A DNA stretch of 64,000 nt from Pseudonocardia benzenivorans CB1190 (GTDB lineage: Bacteria; Actinomycetota; Actinomycetes; Mycobacteriales; Pseudonocardiaceae), in assembly GCF_000196675.2 (NCBI RefSeq), contig NC_015312.1, positions 2,046,001 through 2,110,000 on the forward strand, in the 5' to 3' direction. The notes below the pieces were generated by a model that did not search any database, was not told the DNA's origin, and was given only the letters and a program-made list of their open reading frames with translations. Shown in pieces: positions 1 through 7,987 of this stretch. The translations under genes were made by a program, and so were the position numbers. Every line of letters starts with the position of its first letter. Position 1 is the first letter of the stretch.

Positions 1-2
1 TC

Positions 3-626
3 TACAACACCGACCCCGACCCGACGCTGCCCGCGGGCCATCCCGCCCGGCGGACCATGATCCGCGGCAACGCGTTCGTCGCGCGCGACCTGCTGGGGTC
101 CGACGCGCTCGTCCAGCACCTCTACACGAGCACGGCGCTGCAGGAGTTCGTCGCGGCATGCGTCGGGGCGCCTCGGGTGCACGTGCTGGCCGACCCGCTC
201 GCCGGGCTGACGCTCAACGTCGTCGCGCCGGGGCGTGGGCATCCCTGGCACTTCGACACCAACGAGTTCACGATCAGCGTCGTCACCCAGGAACCCGAGG
301 CGGGCGGCGTGTTCGAGTACTGCCCCGGTATCCGCTCCCGCGGGGACGAGAACCTCGCCGAGGTGGCCGCGGTGCTCGACGGCCGCGCCGAGCACCTGGT
401 CCGCCGGGCCACCCTGCGGGCGGGCGACCTGCAGATCTTCGCGGGCCGCTACGCGCTGCACCGGGTCACGACGGTCGAGGGCGCCCGCGAGCGGCACTCC
501 GCGATCCTCGCCTACAGCGCCAGGCCCGGCGTCGTCGGCAGCCCCGCGCGGACGCGTCAGCTCTTCGGCAGGCTCACCCCGGCGCACGGCGGGGACCCCG
601 TCCGCGTCGACGGCCTGCTGGACTGA
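3..626 (+). CDS. HalD/BesD-like Fe(II)/2-oxoglutarate oxygenase, 5'-partial
   Basis: The reading frame is open to the left edge with no convincing start codon, so the N-terminus lies outside the window; the first Met is at position 57. Counting from that Met, His65-x-Asp67 and a distal His near residue 135 (motif ALHRVT), followed by an Arg about eight residues later, form the Fe(II) and 2-oxoglutarate pocket of the double-stranded beta-helix oxygenases. The segment GGVFEYCPGIR resembles the HalD/BesD group that hydroxylates or chlorinates amino acids. Here the metal Asp is kept, so hydroxylation is more likely than halogenation; halogenases have Gly or Ala at that place. The stop is 2 nt before the acyltransferase start, which suggests one operon. 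The substrate is unknown. Confidence 0.7.
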   Translation, partial: YNTDPDPTLPAGHPARRTMIRGNAFVARDLLGSDALVQHLYTSTALQEFVAACVGAPRVHVLADPLAGLTLNVVAPGRGHPWHFDTNEFTISVVTQEPEAGGVFEYCPGIRSRGDENLAEVAAVLDGRAEHLVRRATLRAGDLQIFAGRYALHRVTTVEGARERHSAILAYSARPGVVGSPARTRQLFGRLTPAHGGDPVRVDGLLD

Positions 627-628
627 GG

Positions 629-2395
629 ATGCGCACCTTCGACGCCGAGGACGCGCTGGCGCGGGTGCCGTTGCCGACGCTCGCCGAGAGCTGCGCGCGG
701 TTCCTCGACTGGTGCGCGCCGTTGCTCACCCCCGACGAACTGGCCCGCACCCGTGCGGCGGTCGCCGCGTTCGTCGCCCCGGGTGGCGCCGGTGAGCGCC
801 TGCACGCCGAGCTCGTCCGGTACGACGCCCTCCCGGGCGTGCAGAGCTGGCTCGACACGTTCTGGGCCGACCGCTACCTGGGCAGGCGTGACCGGATCGC
901 CCTCAACGCGAACTTCTTCTTCCTGTTCGAGGACTCGCGGTTGGGGCAGGTCGACCGGGCGGCGGCGCTCGTCGAGCAGGTGCTGGGGTACAAGGCGAGG
1001 ATCGACGACGAGACGCTCCCTCCGGCGCGGCACGGCGGCGAGCCGCTGTCGATGGTCCAGCACCGCCATCTGTTCTCCTCGACGCGCATCCCGGGTGTCG
1101 ACCGGGACCGGGCGCGCACCCCCTACAGCGACGCCCACCCCGGTCCCTCCCGAGCACGGCACGTCGTCGTCCTGTTGCGGGGCAACGTGTTCAGGCTCGA
1201 CGTGATCGGCTCCGACGGGCGCCCGCGCACCCGGGCGGAGATCGCAGCGGGACTGCGCGCGGTCCAGGCGGCTGCGGGCCCGGGCGACGGGGTAGGAGCG
1301 CTGACGACGATGGCGCGCGCCGATTGGGCCCGCGCCCGCGAGGCGCTGCGCGACCACGACCCGGCCAACGCCGCGGCGCTGGAGATCGTCGAGTCGGCGC
1401 TGTTCTGCGTCTGCCTGCAGGACGAGGTCCCGGAGTCGCCGCTCGCCGCCTGCGACGCGCTGCTCGCCGGGAACAGCGCCGACCGTTGGTTCGACACCGC
1501 CGTCTCGCTGATCGTGTTCGGCGACGGCACGGCCGGCTACAACGGCGAGCACTGCAACCTCGACGGCACGACGGTGATCGCGCTGCTCGACGAGGTCCTG
1601 GCCGGCACTGCGGCGCTCGCCCCGGCGCCGGTCGCCGACACCGTCCCGGAGTTCGCCGCCGTGCCCTGGGTGCTCGACGACCGGCTGCGCGCCACCGTCA
1701 CCGACGCCGCCAAGGCCTTCGCCGACCACGCCGCGGCCACCGCGACGACCACCGTCCGCATCGACTTCGGCAGCGACCGGGCCAAGGCACTCGGGATCTC
1801 GCCGGACGCGTTCGCCCAGCTGGCCTTCCAGGTGGCGCACCACCGGGCCACGGGCCGCGTCGGCGCCACCTACGAGTCGATCGCGACGCGGCACTTCCGC
1901 CACGGCCGCACCGAGGCGATGCGGGTCGTCACCCCCGAGATCGTCGCGTTCACCGCGGCGATGGCCGACCCGGCGGTGCCGGCCGCCGCGCGTCGCGACG
2001 CCCTGACCGCCGCCGCCGACGCCCACGTCCGCCGCGTCCGCGAGTGCCGGGCGGGGCGGGCCCCCGAGCAGCACCTCTGGGAGCTGCAGATGATCGCGAC
2101 CCGGCGCGGAGAACCCGCACCGGCGCTGTTCGACTCCCCGGGCTGGCGGATCCTGCGCGACGACCGCCTCTCCACCAGCTCGGTCCCGTCGCCGCACGTG
2201 CGGTTCTGGGGTTTCGGCTCGACGGGCGCGCAGTGCATCGGCGTCGGCTACGCGCTGATGCCCAGCCGGTTCGACCTGTACCTGAGCACCCCGCGGGCCG
2301 TCGCCGCGACGATGGCGGCGTTCGCCGCGGAACTGCCGCGTGCCGTCGCGCAGATGGAGTCGCTGCTCGCCGACGAGGGGGACGACCGTGGCTGA
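629..2395 (+). CDS. Choline/carnitine O-acyltransferase family protein
   Basis: This 588-aa protein has the hallmarks of the carnitine/choline acyltransferase fold. The catalytic His308 sits in NGEHCNLDG, matching the family HxxxDG motif, and STSS near residue 515 matches the carnitine-binding STSQ-type motif. The length is right for a full two-lobe enzyme. Such enzymes move an acyl group between CoA and the hydroxyl of a quaternary-amine alcohol. The ATG at 629 follows the upstream oxygenase by 2 nt; a much longer open frame further upstream only shadows that gene. Family enzymes are common in eukaryotes and less so in bacteria. Its position between a hydroxylase and a methyltransferase suggests a dedicated acceptor made by the operon rather than general carnitine shuttling; that is inference. 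Confidence 0.85.
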   Translation: MRTFDAEDALARVPLPTLAESCARFLDWCAPLLTPDELARTRAAVAAFVAPGGAGERLHAELVRYDALPGVQSWLDTFWADRYLGRRDRIALNANFFFLFEDSRLGQVDRAAALVEQVLGYKARIDDETLPPARHGGEPLSMVQHRHLFSSTRIPGVDRDRARTPYSDAHPGPSRARHVVVLLRGNVFRLDVIGSDGRPRTRAEIAAGLRAVQAAAGPGDGVGALTTMARADWARAREALRDHDPANAAALEIVESALFCVCLQDEVPESPLAACDALLAGNSADRWFDTAVSLIVFGDGTAGYNGEHCNLDGTTVIALLDEVLAGTAALAPAPVADTVPEFAAVPWVLDDRLRATVTDAAKAFADHAAATATTTVRIDFGSDRAKALGISPDAFAQLAFQVAHHRATGRVGATYESIATRHFRHGRTEAMRVVTPEIVAFTAAMADPAVPAAARRDALTAAADAHVRRVRECRAGRAPEQHLWELQMIATRRGEPAPALFDSPGWRILRDDRLSTSSVPSPHVRFWGFGSTGAQCIGVGYALMPSRFDLYLSTPRAVAATMAAFAAELPRAVAQMESLLADEGDDRG

Positions 2396-3272
2396 CGCGG
2401 GCTCCGGCAAGGCCGACTTCACCGACATCTACACCGCGGCCGACCCGCGGCCCTACTTCCGCGCGCTCACCCCGCTCGGCTACCAGGTGCCGCGGCACGC
2501 GCTGCCCGTCGTCGAGACGGTCCTGGCGGCGGCGCCCGGTTCGCCCACGGTGCTCGACGTGTGCTGCTCCTACGGGATCAACGCCGCCCTCCTGCGCACG
2601 ACGGCGGCCTACGACGAGCTCGCCGCCCGGCACGCCGACCCCGGCCGCGCCGCCCTGCCGTCGGTCGAGGTCATCGCCGCCGACACCGTCTTCTACGCCG
2701 CCCGTCTCACGGACACCGGGCGCGAGCTGCGGATCCTCGGGCTGGACGCGTCTGCGCCCGCCGTCGGATACGCGACGGCGACCGGCCTGCTCGACGCGGG
2801 GTTCGCCGAGGACCTCGAGACCGCGGACCCGTCGCCCGCACTGGCCGCGGCGCTCCGCGGGGTCGGTGTCGTCGTGTGCACCGGCGGGGTGGGCTACGTC
2901 GGCGCGACGACGTTCGCCCGGATCCTGCGCGCGGTCGACCGGCCGGACCGCACGCGGCTGGTCGTCTACGTGCTGCGGGTCTTCGACTACACGCCGGTCG
3001 CGGACGTCCTGGCCGGGTTCGGCCTGGTCACCGAACGGATCCCGGCGCTGGCGTGCCGGCAGCGCCGGTTCGCCGACGCCGCGGAACGAGCCGCGGCGTG
3101 CCGCGACGTCGCCGCCCGCGGCCTGGACCCCGTCGGCCGCGAGGCCGACGGCTGGTACCACGCCGACTGCTTCGTCAGCCGCCCCGCGGGCACGACGTCG
3201 CCGTTCGGCGCCCTCGCCGCCGTGCGCGCCGGCTCACAACGACGCGGGCAGGCCGTGGCCGGCGAACCCTGA
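2388..3272 (+). CDS. Class I SAM-dependent methyltransferase-like protein
   Basis: I chose the GTG at 2388, which overlaps the end of the acyltransferase by 8 nt and gives 294 aa. Motif I of a Rossmann methyltransferase is visible as VLDVCCSYG from residue 55, and a later VVCTGGVGYV segment could be the strand-4 region. The protein begins with an Asp/Tyr-rich stretch (DFTDIYTAADPRPYF) typical of small-molecule methyltransferases of this group. Translational overlap with the acyltransferase and the tight spacing of all three genes argue for one operon. The product could be an N-methylated, hydroxylated and acylated amine, but nothing in the sequence fixes the substrate. The 3' end overlaps the convergent sigma factor gene by 39 bp. 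Confidence 0.7.
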   Translation: MADAGSGKADFTDIYTAADPRPYFRALTPLGYQVPRHALPVVETVLAAAPGSPTVLDVCCSYGINAALLRTTAAYDELAARHADPGRAALPSVEVIAADTVFYAARLTDTGRELRILGLDASAPAVGYATATGLLDAGFAEDLETADPSPALAAALRGVGVVVCTGGVGYVGATTFARILRAVDRPDRTRLVVYVLRVFDYTPVADVLAGFGLVTERIPALACRQRRFADAAERAAACRDVAARGLDPVGREADGWYHADCFVSRPAGTTSPFGALAAVRAGSQRRGQAVAGEP

Positions 3273-4169
3273 CGGCCCGAACGTCGTGATCTCGGCGATC
3301 CGCCCGTCGACGATGCGCAGCACGTCGAGCTTGAAGGGCAGGAACTCCGTCGCGCCGGGGGCGCGCAGGTAGCTCGCCGCCGCCGGCATCCGGTTGGCCG
3401 CGGTCGGCAGCAGCCGCCACTCGCCGTCGACGCCCGACGTAGCCCGGTCGAACAGCGGCCGCAGCGCGTCCAGCCCGGTGAACTCCATCGGGTAGGGCGG
3501 CATCGTGACGCGGATGTCGTCGCGCACCAACGCCACCAGCTCGTCCGGGTCGCCGGTGGTGTGCGCGCGGACGAACCGGTCGAGCAGGGCCCGTTCCTCG
3601 TCGGTCGGCGCGGGTGCCTGCCACTCGCCGTGATGAGCGGGCAGCTGCGCACGCAGTGTCGCCCGGGCCCGCTGCAGTGCGCTGTTGGCGGCGGCGACCG
3701 TCATCTCCAGCAGGTCCGCGGTCTCGGCGGCCGACCACTCCAGCACGTCGCGCAGCACCAGCACCGCACGCTGGCGGGCGGGCAGCAGCTGGATCGCCGC
3801 GAGGAACGCGAGCCCGATCGTCTCGCGCGCGACGGCCAGGACGTCGGGCTGTTCCGCCGTGGGCGCGACCGCGTCGAGCAGCGGGTCGGGATAGGGCTGC
3901 AGCCACGGGATCTCCGCGGGGCTGTCGGTCCTCGGGAGACGACGGGCCTTGCGGCGCAGGACGTCGAGGCACGCGTTGGTCGCGATCCGGTAGAGCCACG
4001 CCCGCAGGTTCGTCGCGTCGTCGAACGAGTCGCGCCCCCGCCACGCCCGCATCAGGGTCTCCTGCACCAGGTCCTCGGCCTCGTCGAACGAGCCGAGCAT
4101 CCGGTAGCAGTGCACATGGAGCTCGCGGCGGTGCTGCTGCATCCGCGCGCCGAGGTCGGTCTCGTCCAT
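3234..4169 (-). CDS. ECF RNA polymerase sigma factor with SnoaL-like C-terminal domain
   Basis: This 311-aa protein has sigma region 2 near residues 15-85 (HCYRMLGSFDEAEDLVQETL, then the RAWLYRIATNACLD helix) and region 4 near 125-185 (LPARQRAVLVLRDVLEWSAAETADLL). An extra ~120 residues form a SnoaL/NTF2-like domain. This architecture is that of the SigG/TIGR02960-type ECF factors, in which the tail tunes activity and no classical anti-sigma is needed; none is seen nearby. The gene is 39 bp downstream of the DUF899 gene on the same strand, so that protein may be a co-transcribed partner or target. Its 3' end overlaps the methyltransferase gene convergently. Confidence 0.9.
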   Translation of the reverse strand: MDETDLGARMQQHRRELHVHCYRMLGSFDEAEDLVQETLMRAWRGRDSFDDATNLRAWLYRIATNACLDVLRRKARRLPRTDSPAEIPWLQPYPDPLLDAVAPTAEQPDVLAVARETIGLAFLAAIQLLPARQRAVLVLRDVLEWSAAETADLLEMTVAAANSALQRARATLRAQLPAHHGEWQAPAPTDEERALLDRFVRAHTTGDPDELVALVRDDIRVTMPPYPMEFTGLDALRPLFDRATSGVDGEWRLLPTAANRMPAAASYLRAPGATEFLPFKLDVLRIVDGRIAEITTFGPSGFAGHGLPASL

Positions 4170-4208
4170 GTCCGGTTCAACGACGCGGGGCGGGGGTGCT
4201 CATCGGTG

Positions 4209-4943
4209 TCACGACGAGAAGTCCGGCTGGTTGGACCGCACGTGGTCGGCGCGACCCGCGGGCTCCTCCCAGTCCTCCTGACGGCCGAGCGCGGTGAGGT
4301 CGAGGTAGTAGTACGACCCGCCCGTCGACTCGGTGCCCCGCGCGTACTGCGAGTACGTGTGGAAGACGCGGTCGCCGTCGCGCAGGAAGCAGGACAGCCC
4401 CGGCATCTCGAACGGCTGGGCGTCGCCGGTCCACGTGGGGCCGTACGCGGCGGCCGGGCGGTAGTTGTACTCCGCGGGCAGGACGCCGTCGTCGAGCGTG
4501 ACGTGGAAGTCGTGGTTGAAGTCGCTGCCGTACGAGGAGTACCAGGGGAGCGTCCAGCCCATCTTCGCCTTGTACCGCTCGATCTTCGGCAGCGGCGCCC
4601 GCGAGACGTGGACGAGGGAGGTGTCGCGCACGGCGAGGTGCTCGAGCAGGCCCTGCGACCGCTCGGCGGCGCCCGCGGTGCAGCTGGTGCAGCCCTCCTC
4701 CCACGACGGGTCGAACATGAAGTGCACGACCACGAGCTGGCGGCGGCCCGCGAACAGGTCGGCCAGCCCCACCTCGCCCTCGGGACCGGTGAAGCGGTAG
4801 TCCTTGTCGATCTCGACCATGGGCAGCTCACGCCGCTTCGTGTTCAGCGCGTCGCGGGCGCGGGTGAGCGCCTTCTCCTCGGCGAGCAGGTCGATGCGTG
4901 CGGCCAGCCACTCGTCGCGGCTCGCGATCCGGGGCAGTGCCAT
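4209..4943 (-). CDS. DUF899 family thioredoxin-fold protein
   Basis: I chose the ATG at 4943 because GAGGGAGAG lies just upstream, giving 244 aa. The sequence MVEIDKDYRFTGPEG followed by a VVHFMFDPSWEEGCTSCTAG segment is typical of the DUF899 (AhpC/TSA-like thioredoxin-fold) family, including its CTSC cysteine pair. A YYYLDLTALGRQ segment near the C-terminus is also characteristic. Proteins of this family are usually predicted redox or dithiol-disulfide proteins without a proven reaction. The gene lies directly upstream of the ECF sigma gene and is probably co-transcribed with it. There is no signal peptide, so it should be cytosolic. Confidence 0.85.
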   Translation of the reverse strand: MALPRIASRDEWLAARIDLLAEEKALTRARDALNTKRRELPMVEIDKDYRFTGPEGEVGLADLFAGRRQLVVVHFMFDPSWEEGCTSCTAGAAERSQGLLEHLAVRDTSLVHVSRAPLPKIERYKAKMGWTLPWYSSYGSDFNHDFHVTLDDGVLPAEYNYRPAAAYGPTWTGDAQPFEMPGLSCFLRDGDRVFHTYSQYARGTESTGGSYYYLDLTALGRQEDWEEPAGRADHVRSNQPDFSS

Positions 4944-5143
4944 CGTCTCTCCCTCGGTCGGGGTGTCCGTCCTGTGGTGGTGACTGCGGCGCGGGCCCGG
5001 ACTCATCGGGGACTGTGGTGTGCTGCGGCACTCCGATGCGCGTTCGTCGGGCGCCGCTGAGGGCCGCTGCGGTCATGTCCCGCTCTGCCGCGTCGCGCGT
5101 ACGCCGTCTTGCTTTCGGCCGCGAACCGGCGCACGGTCGTCGT

Positions 5144-5968
5144 ATGGCTGCGCCCGCTGACACGACCCCCGCCGACGCCACGATGACGGCCTTCGAGCCC
5201 GGACAGCAGGGCATCTCGCTGCCCCGGCCGCCGGTCTTCGCGACCAGCGCGGAGGAGCGCAGGCACCGCAAGGAGCAGGTCGCCGGGGCGTGCCGGATCT
5301 TCGGCCGGTTCGGCTTCGGCGAGGGCGTCGCCGGGCACATCACCGCGCGCGACCCCGAGGACCCGGACATGTTCTGGGTCAACCCGTTCGGCATGTCGTT
5401 CCGGCACGTCCGGGCCTCGGACCTGCTGCTCGTCGACCACACGGGCCGCATCCACCACGGCACCCGGCCGGTCAACCGGGCGGGCTTCGTCATCCACTCC
5501 GCGATCCACGAGGCGCGTCCCGACGTCGTCGCGGCGTGCCACGCGCACGCGGTGCACGGGAAGGCCTGGTCGTCGCTGGGGCGGGTGCTCGACCCGATCA
5601 CGCAGGACGCCTGCGCGCTCTACGAGAACCACGTCGTCGTCACCGACGGTGCGGGCGCCGTCGTCGTCGACGAGGAGGCCGCGAGGCTGCTGGCCAAGGG
5701 CCTGGGCGACAAGCGCGCCGCGATCCACCAGAACCACGGCATCTTCACCGTCGGGGACACGGTCGCGGAGGCCGCGTGGTGGTTCGTGCAGATGGAGCGC
5801 AACGCGCAGGCGCAGCTGCTCGCCGAGGCCGCGGGCACGCCGAAGCTGATCGACCCGGAGAACGCGCGCTTCACCCGCGAGCAGACCGGTAGCCCCTACG
5901 CGGGCTGGTTCTCCTTCCAGCCGCTGTGGGACGAGATCGTCCGGACCGACCCCGACCTGTTCGACTAG
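5144..5968 (+). CDS. Class II aldolase/adducin family protein
   Basis: The predicted product is 274 aa from the ATG at 5144. It has the class II aldolase/adducin layout: GEGVAGHITARDPED near the N-terminal third, the metal-binding His pair in CHAHAVHGKAW, and a third His in IHQNHGIFTVG. A Trp-rich AAWWFVQMERNAQAQL helix follows, as in the fungal and actinobacterial members often annotated as ribulose-phosphate epimerase-like or decarboxylase-like enzymes. The substrate cannot be read from sequence. The extra open frame upstream of 5144 is low-complexity and is probably not translated. Its stop codon overlaps the stop of the convergent AraC gene. Confidence 0.85.
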   Translation: MAAPADTTPADATMTAFEPGQQGISLPRPPVFATSAEERRHRKEQVAGACRIFGRFGFGEGVAGHITARDPEDPDMFWVNPFGMSFRHVRASDLLLVDHTGRIHHGTRPVNRAGFVIHSAIHEARPDVVAACHAHAVHGKAWSSLGRVLDPITQDACALYENHVVVTDGAGAVVVDEEAARLLAKGLGDKRAAIHQNHGIFTVGDTVAEAAWWFVQMERNAQAQLLAEAAGTPKLIDPENARFTREQTGSPYAGWFSFQPLWDEIVRTDPDLFD

Positions 5969-6735
5969 CGCCCGTCGTGCGGTGACCGGTCCGCCGCGGC
6001 GGACCGGTGCGTGCCGGGGGTGTGGCCCATCGTGCGCGCGAAGGTGTCGACGAACGCGCTCGTCGTCGCCCATCCGCAGAGGTGCGCGGTCTCGGTGACG
6101 GTCGCGCCCTCGGCGAGCCGGATCATCGCGTGGAAGACCCGGACCCGGGTGCGCCACTGCGGGTAGGTCATGCCGAACTCGGTGCGGTACAGCCGGGTCA
6201 GCGTCCGTTCGCCCGCCCCGACGGCCCGCGCCAGCTCCGCCAGCGAGCGTGGCGTGCGCAGGTCGTCCTCGACGATGCGGCAGGCGTCGGCCAGCCGGGG
6301 ATCGCGAGCGGTCGGCAGCCGCAGCGGCTGGACCGAGGCACGGCGCAGCCGGTCGCCGAGCACGGCCCGGATGCGCGCCGACTCCGCGGCGGGGAGCCCG
6401 TCCTCGGTGCACGCGACGATCAGCTCGCGCAGCAGGCCGTCGACGGCGACGACGGTCGGCGAGCTCCCGGTGAGCGGTGTGGTCGCGACCGGGAAGCCGA
6501 CCGTGTGGAACGACGCGCGCCCGTAGAACCGGTGCTCGTGCCAGACCCCCGCCGGCACCCAGACCGCGCGGTCGCTGGAGGCCACCCAGTCGCCGCGCGC
6601 GGTGCGGATCGCGAGTACGCCGGTGCTCAGGTAGATCAGCTGGTGGTCGTCGTGGCGGTGCCGGTCGATCACGTCCCCGGCCTCGTGTGCCGCGGAGTGG
6701 GTGGGCGCCTCCGGCATGTGGCGGATGTCCGACAT
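5965..6735 (-). CDS. AraC family transcriptional regulator with cupin-type N-terminus
   Basis: This 256-aa regulator starts with a cupin-like sensor (RHRHDDHQLIYLSTGVL, then AVWVPAGVWHEHRF) and ends in a two-HTH AraC domain (SLAELARAVGAGERTLTRLYRTEF and a second helix pair around AHLCGWATTSAFVDTF). The upstream strand reads GATAATCT 8 nt before the ATG, so the message may be leaderless. It is divergent from the fosmidomycin-resistance-like MFS gene with only 53 bp between them, the classic arrangement of a regulator with its efflux target. The ligand is probably small and bound by the cupin, but is unknown. Confidence 0.9.
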   Translation of the reverse strand: MSDIRHMPEAPTHSAAHEAGDVIDRHRHDDHQLIYLSTGVLAIRTARGDWVASSDRAVWVPAGVWHEHRFYGRASFHTVGFPVATTPLTGSSPTVVAVDGLLRELIVACTEDGLPAAESARIRAVLGDRLRRASVQPLRLPTARDPRLADACRIVEDDLRTPRSLAELARAVGAGERTLTRLYRTEFGMTYPQWRTRVRVFHAMIRLAEGATVTETAHLCGWATTSAFVDTFARTMGHTPGTHRSAAADRSPHDGR

Positions 6736-6788
6736 CGAACGGCAGATTATCGGAAGCCCGTCGGCGTCGCGACGATGATCGTGGAGCG

Positions 6789-7958
6789 GTGAGCACGTTC
6801 GAGACCACCGCCGTCGCAGAACCGGCGTCGCACTGGCGGCGCATGCGGGTGTGGGCCGCCGCGCACGCCGTCGACGACTTCTACCAGGGCCTCGTGCCGG
6901 CCGCCGTGCCGTACTTCGTGCTGCAGCGCGACATCGGCTACCTCGGCGCGTCCGGGCTCGCGCTCGCGGCGACGCTGGGCAGCGCGCTGCCGCAGATCGC
7001 CGTCGGCGTGCTCGCCGACCGCCGCAGGCTGCCGTGGATGTCCCCGCTCGGGATCAGCCTGGCCGGGATCGGCGCGGGTGTCGCCGGGCTCGTCCCGGCC
7101 TACCCGCTCATGTTCGTGTCGCTGCTGGTCTCCGGCCTGGGCGTCGCGATGTTCCATCCGCCCGCCGGCCGCGACGCGCGGCGGGCCGCCGGGGGCAGCG
7201 CGACCGCGATGAGCTACTTCGCGGCGGGCGGCAGCGTCGGGTTCTTCGTCGCTCCCGCCCTGGCGACGCCGGCTCTCGACGCCCTCGGTGTCGGGGCCAC
7301 GGCACTGTTCGTCCCACCCGCCGTGCTCATGGGGTTCGTGCTGCTGCGCCACCAGCGCCGCACCCTCCCCGCCACGTCGGCCTCGGTCCGCCGACCCGGC
7401 GTCGACCGGCCCCGGCTCTTCGCGACGCTGACCGCCGTCGAGGTCGTCCGGTCGACCGTGTCCTTCGGGGTCAACACGTTCATCGCGCTCTACTGGATCC
7501 GCGACCTCGGGGCGACGAGCCTGCTCGGTGGTGTCGCGCTGACGCTGCAGCTGGCCGGGGGCGTCCTCGGGACACTCGGCGGAGGCCGGATCGCCGACCG
7601 GATCGGCATGGTCCGCACCGTCCGGCTCGGCAACGCGCTGCTGGTCCCCGCGCTCGTCGCGATGCTGTTGTGCGACAACGAGTTCGCGGCCCTGCCGCTG
7701 GCGCTGCTCGTCGGGCTGGTCACCAACATCCCGTTCGCGGTGCTGGTCAAGCTCGGCCAGGACTACCTCCCGACGCGCCCGGGCACGGCCGCGGGCGTCA
7801 CCCTCGGGCTCGCGGTCAGCGCGGGCGGCCTGGTGCTGCCCCTGCTGGGCCTCGTCGCGGACGCGCACGGGCCCCGCGGGGTGCTGGTGGTGCTCGCGGT
7901 CGTCCCCGTCGTGGCGGTCGTCCTGTCGGCGTTCCTGCGGGAGCCCGGCCCTCGGTAG
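6789..7958 (+). CDS. MFS transporter, fosmidomycin-resistance (Fsr)-like
   Basis: This 389-aa protein from the GTG at 6789 has about twelve hydrophobic segments and the MFS A-like loop VGVLADRRRLPW between TM2 and TM3. The N-terminal HAVDDFYQGLVPAAVPYFV and the MFHPPAG segment are characteristic of the Fsr branch of drug-proton antiporters. A long extension of the open frame upstream of 6789 runs over the AraC gene and is not credible. The divergent AraC gene is the likely regulator. Export of a hydrophilic drug or metabolite across the cytoplasmic membrane is inferred from the family only. Confidence 0.9.
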   Translation: MSTFETTAVAEPASHWRRMRVWAAAHAVDDFYQGLVPAAVPYFVLQRDIGYLGASGLALAATLGSALPQIAVGVLADRRRLPWMSPLGISLAGIGAGVAGLVPAYPLMFVSLLVSGLGVAMFHPPAGRDARRAAGGSATAMSYFAAGGSVGFFVAPALATPALDALGVGATALFVPPAVLMGFVLLRHQRRTLPATSASVRRPGVDRPRLFATLTAVEVVRSTVSFGVNTFIALYWIRDLGATSLLGGVALTLQLAGGVLGTLGGGRIADRIGMVRTVRLGNALLVPALVAMLLCDNEFAALPLALLVGLVTNIPFAVLVKLGQDYLPTRPGTAAGVTLGLAVSAGGLVLPLLGLVADAHGPRGVLVVLAVVPVVAVVLSAFLREPGPR

Positions 7959-7987
7959 CGCATCCCCATCAGTAGCGCATCCCCATC
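7955..7987. repeat. Tandem duplication of the 3' end of trpS
   Basis: A 16-bp sequence (GTAGCGCATCCCCATC) occurs at 7955-7970 and again at 7972-7987, one base apart. The inner copy encodes the last residues and stop region of TrpS on the minus strand. The outer copy supplies the TAG stop of the convergent MFS gene at 7956-7958. A short slippage duplication that fixed both gene ends is the simplest reading. Confidence 0.9.

Noticed and set aside
557..2428. A 623-aa open frame on the minus strand opposite the acyltransferase
   Set aside because: It has no start signal, is Arg/Gly-rich low-complexity sequence, and mirrors the codon periodicity of the plus-strand gene, which has clear catalytic motifs.
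1..3272. The left-edge operon as part of an NRPS/PKS cluster
   Set aside because: No carrier protein, condensation or ketosynthase domain is visible, and the genes to the right are unrelated regulators.
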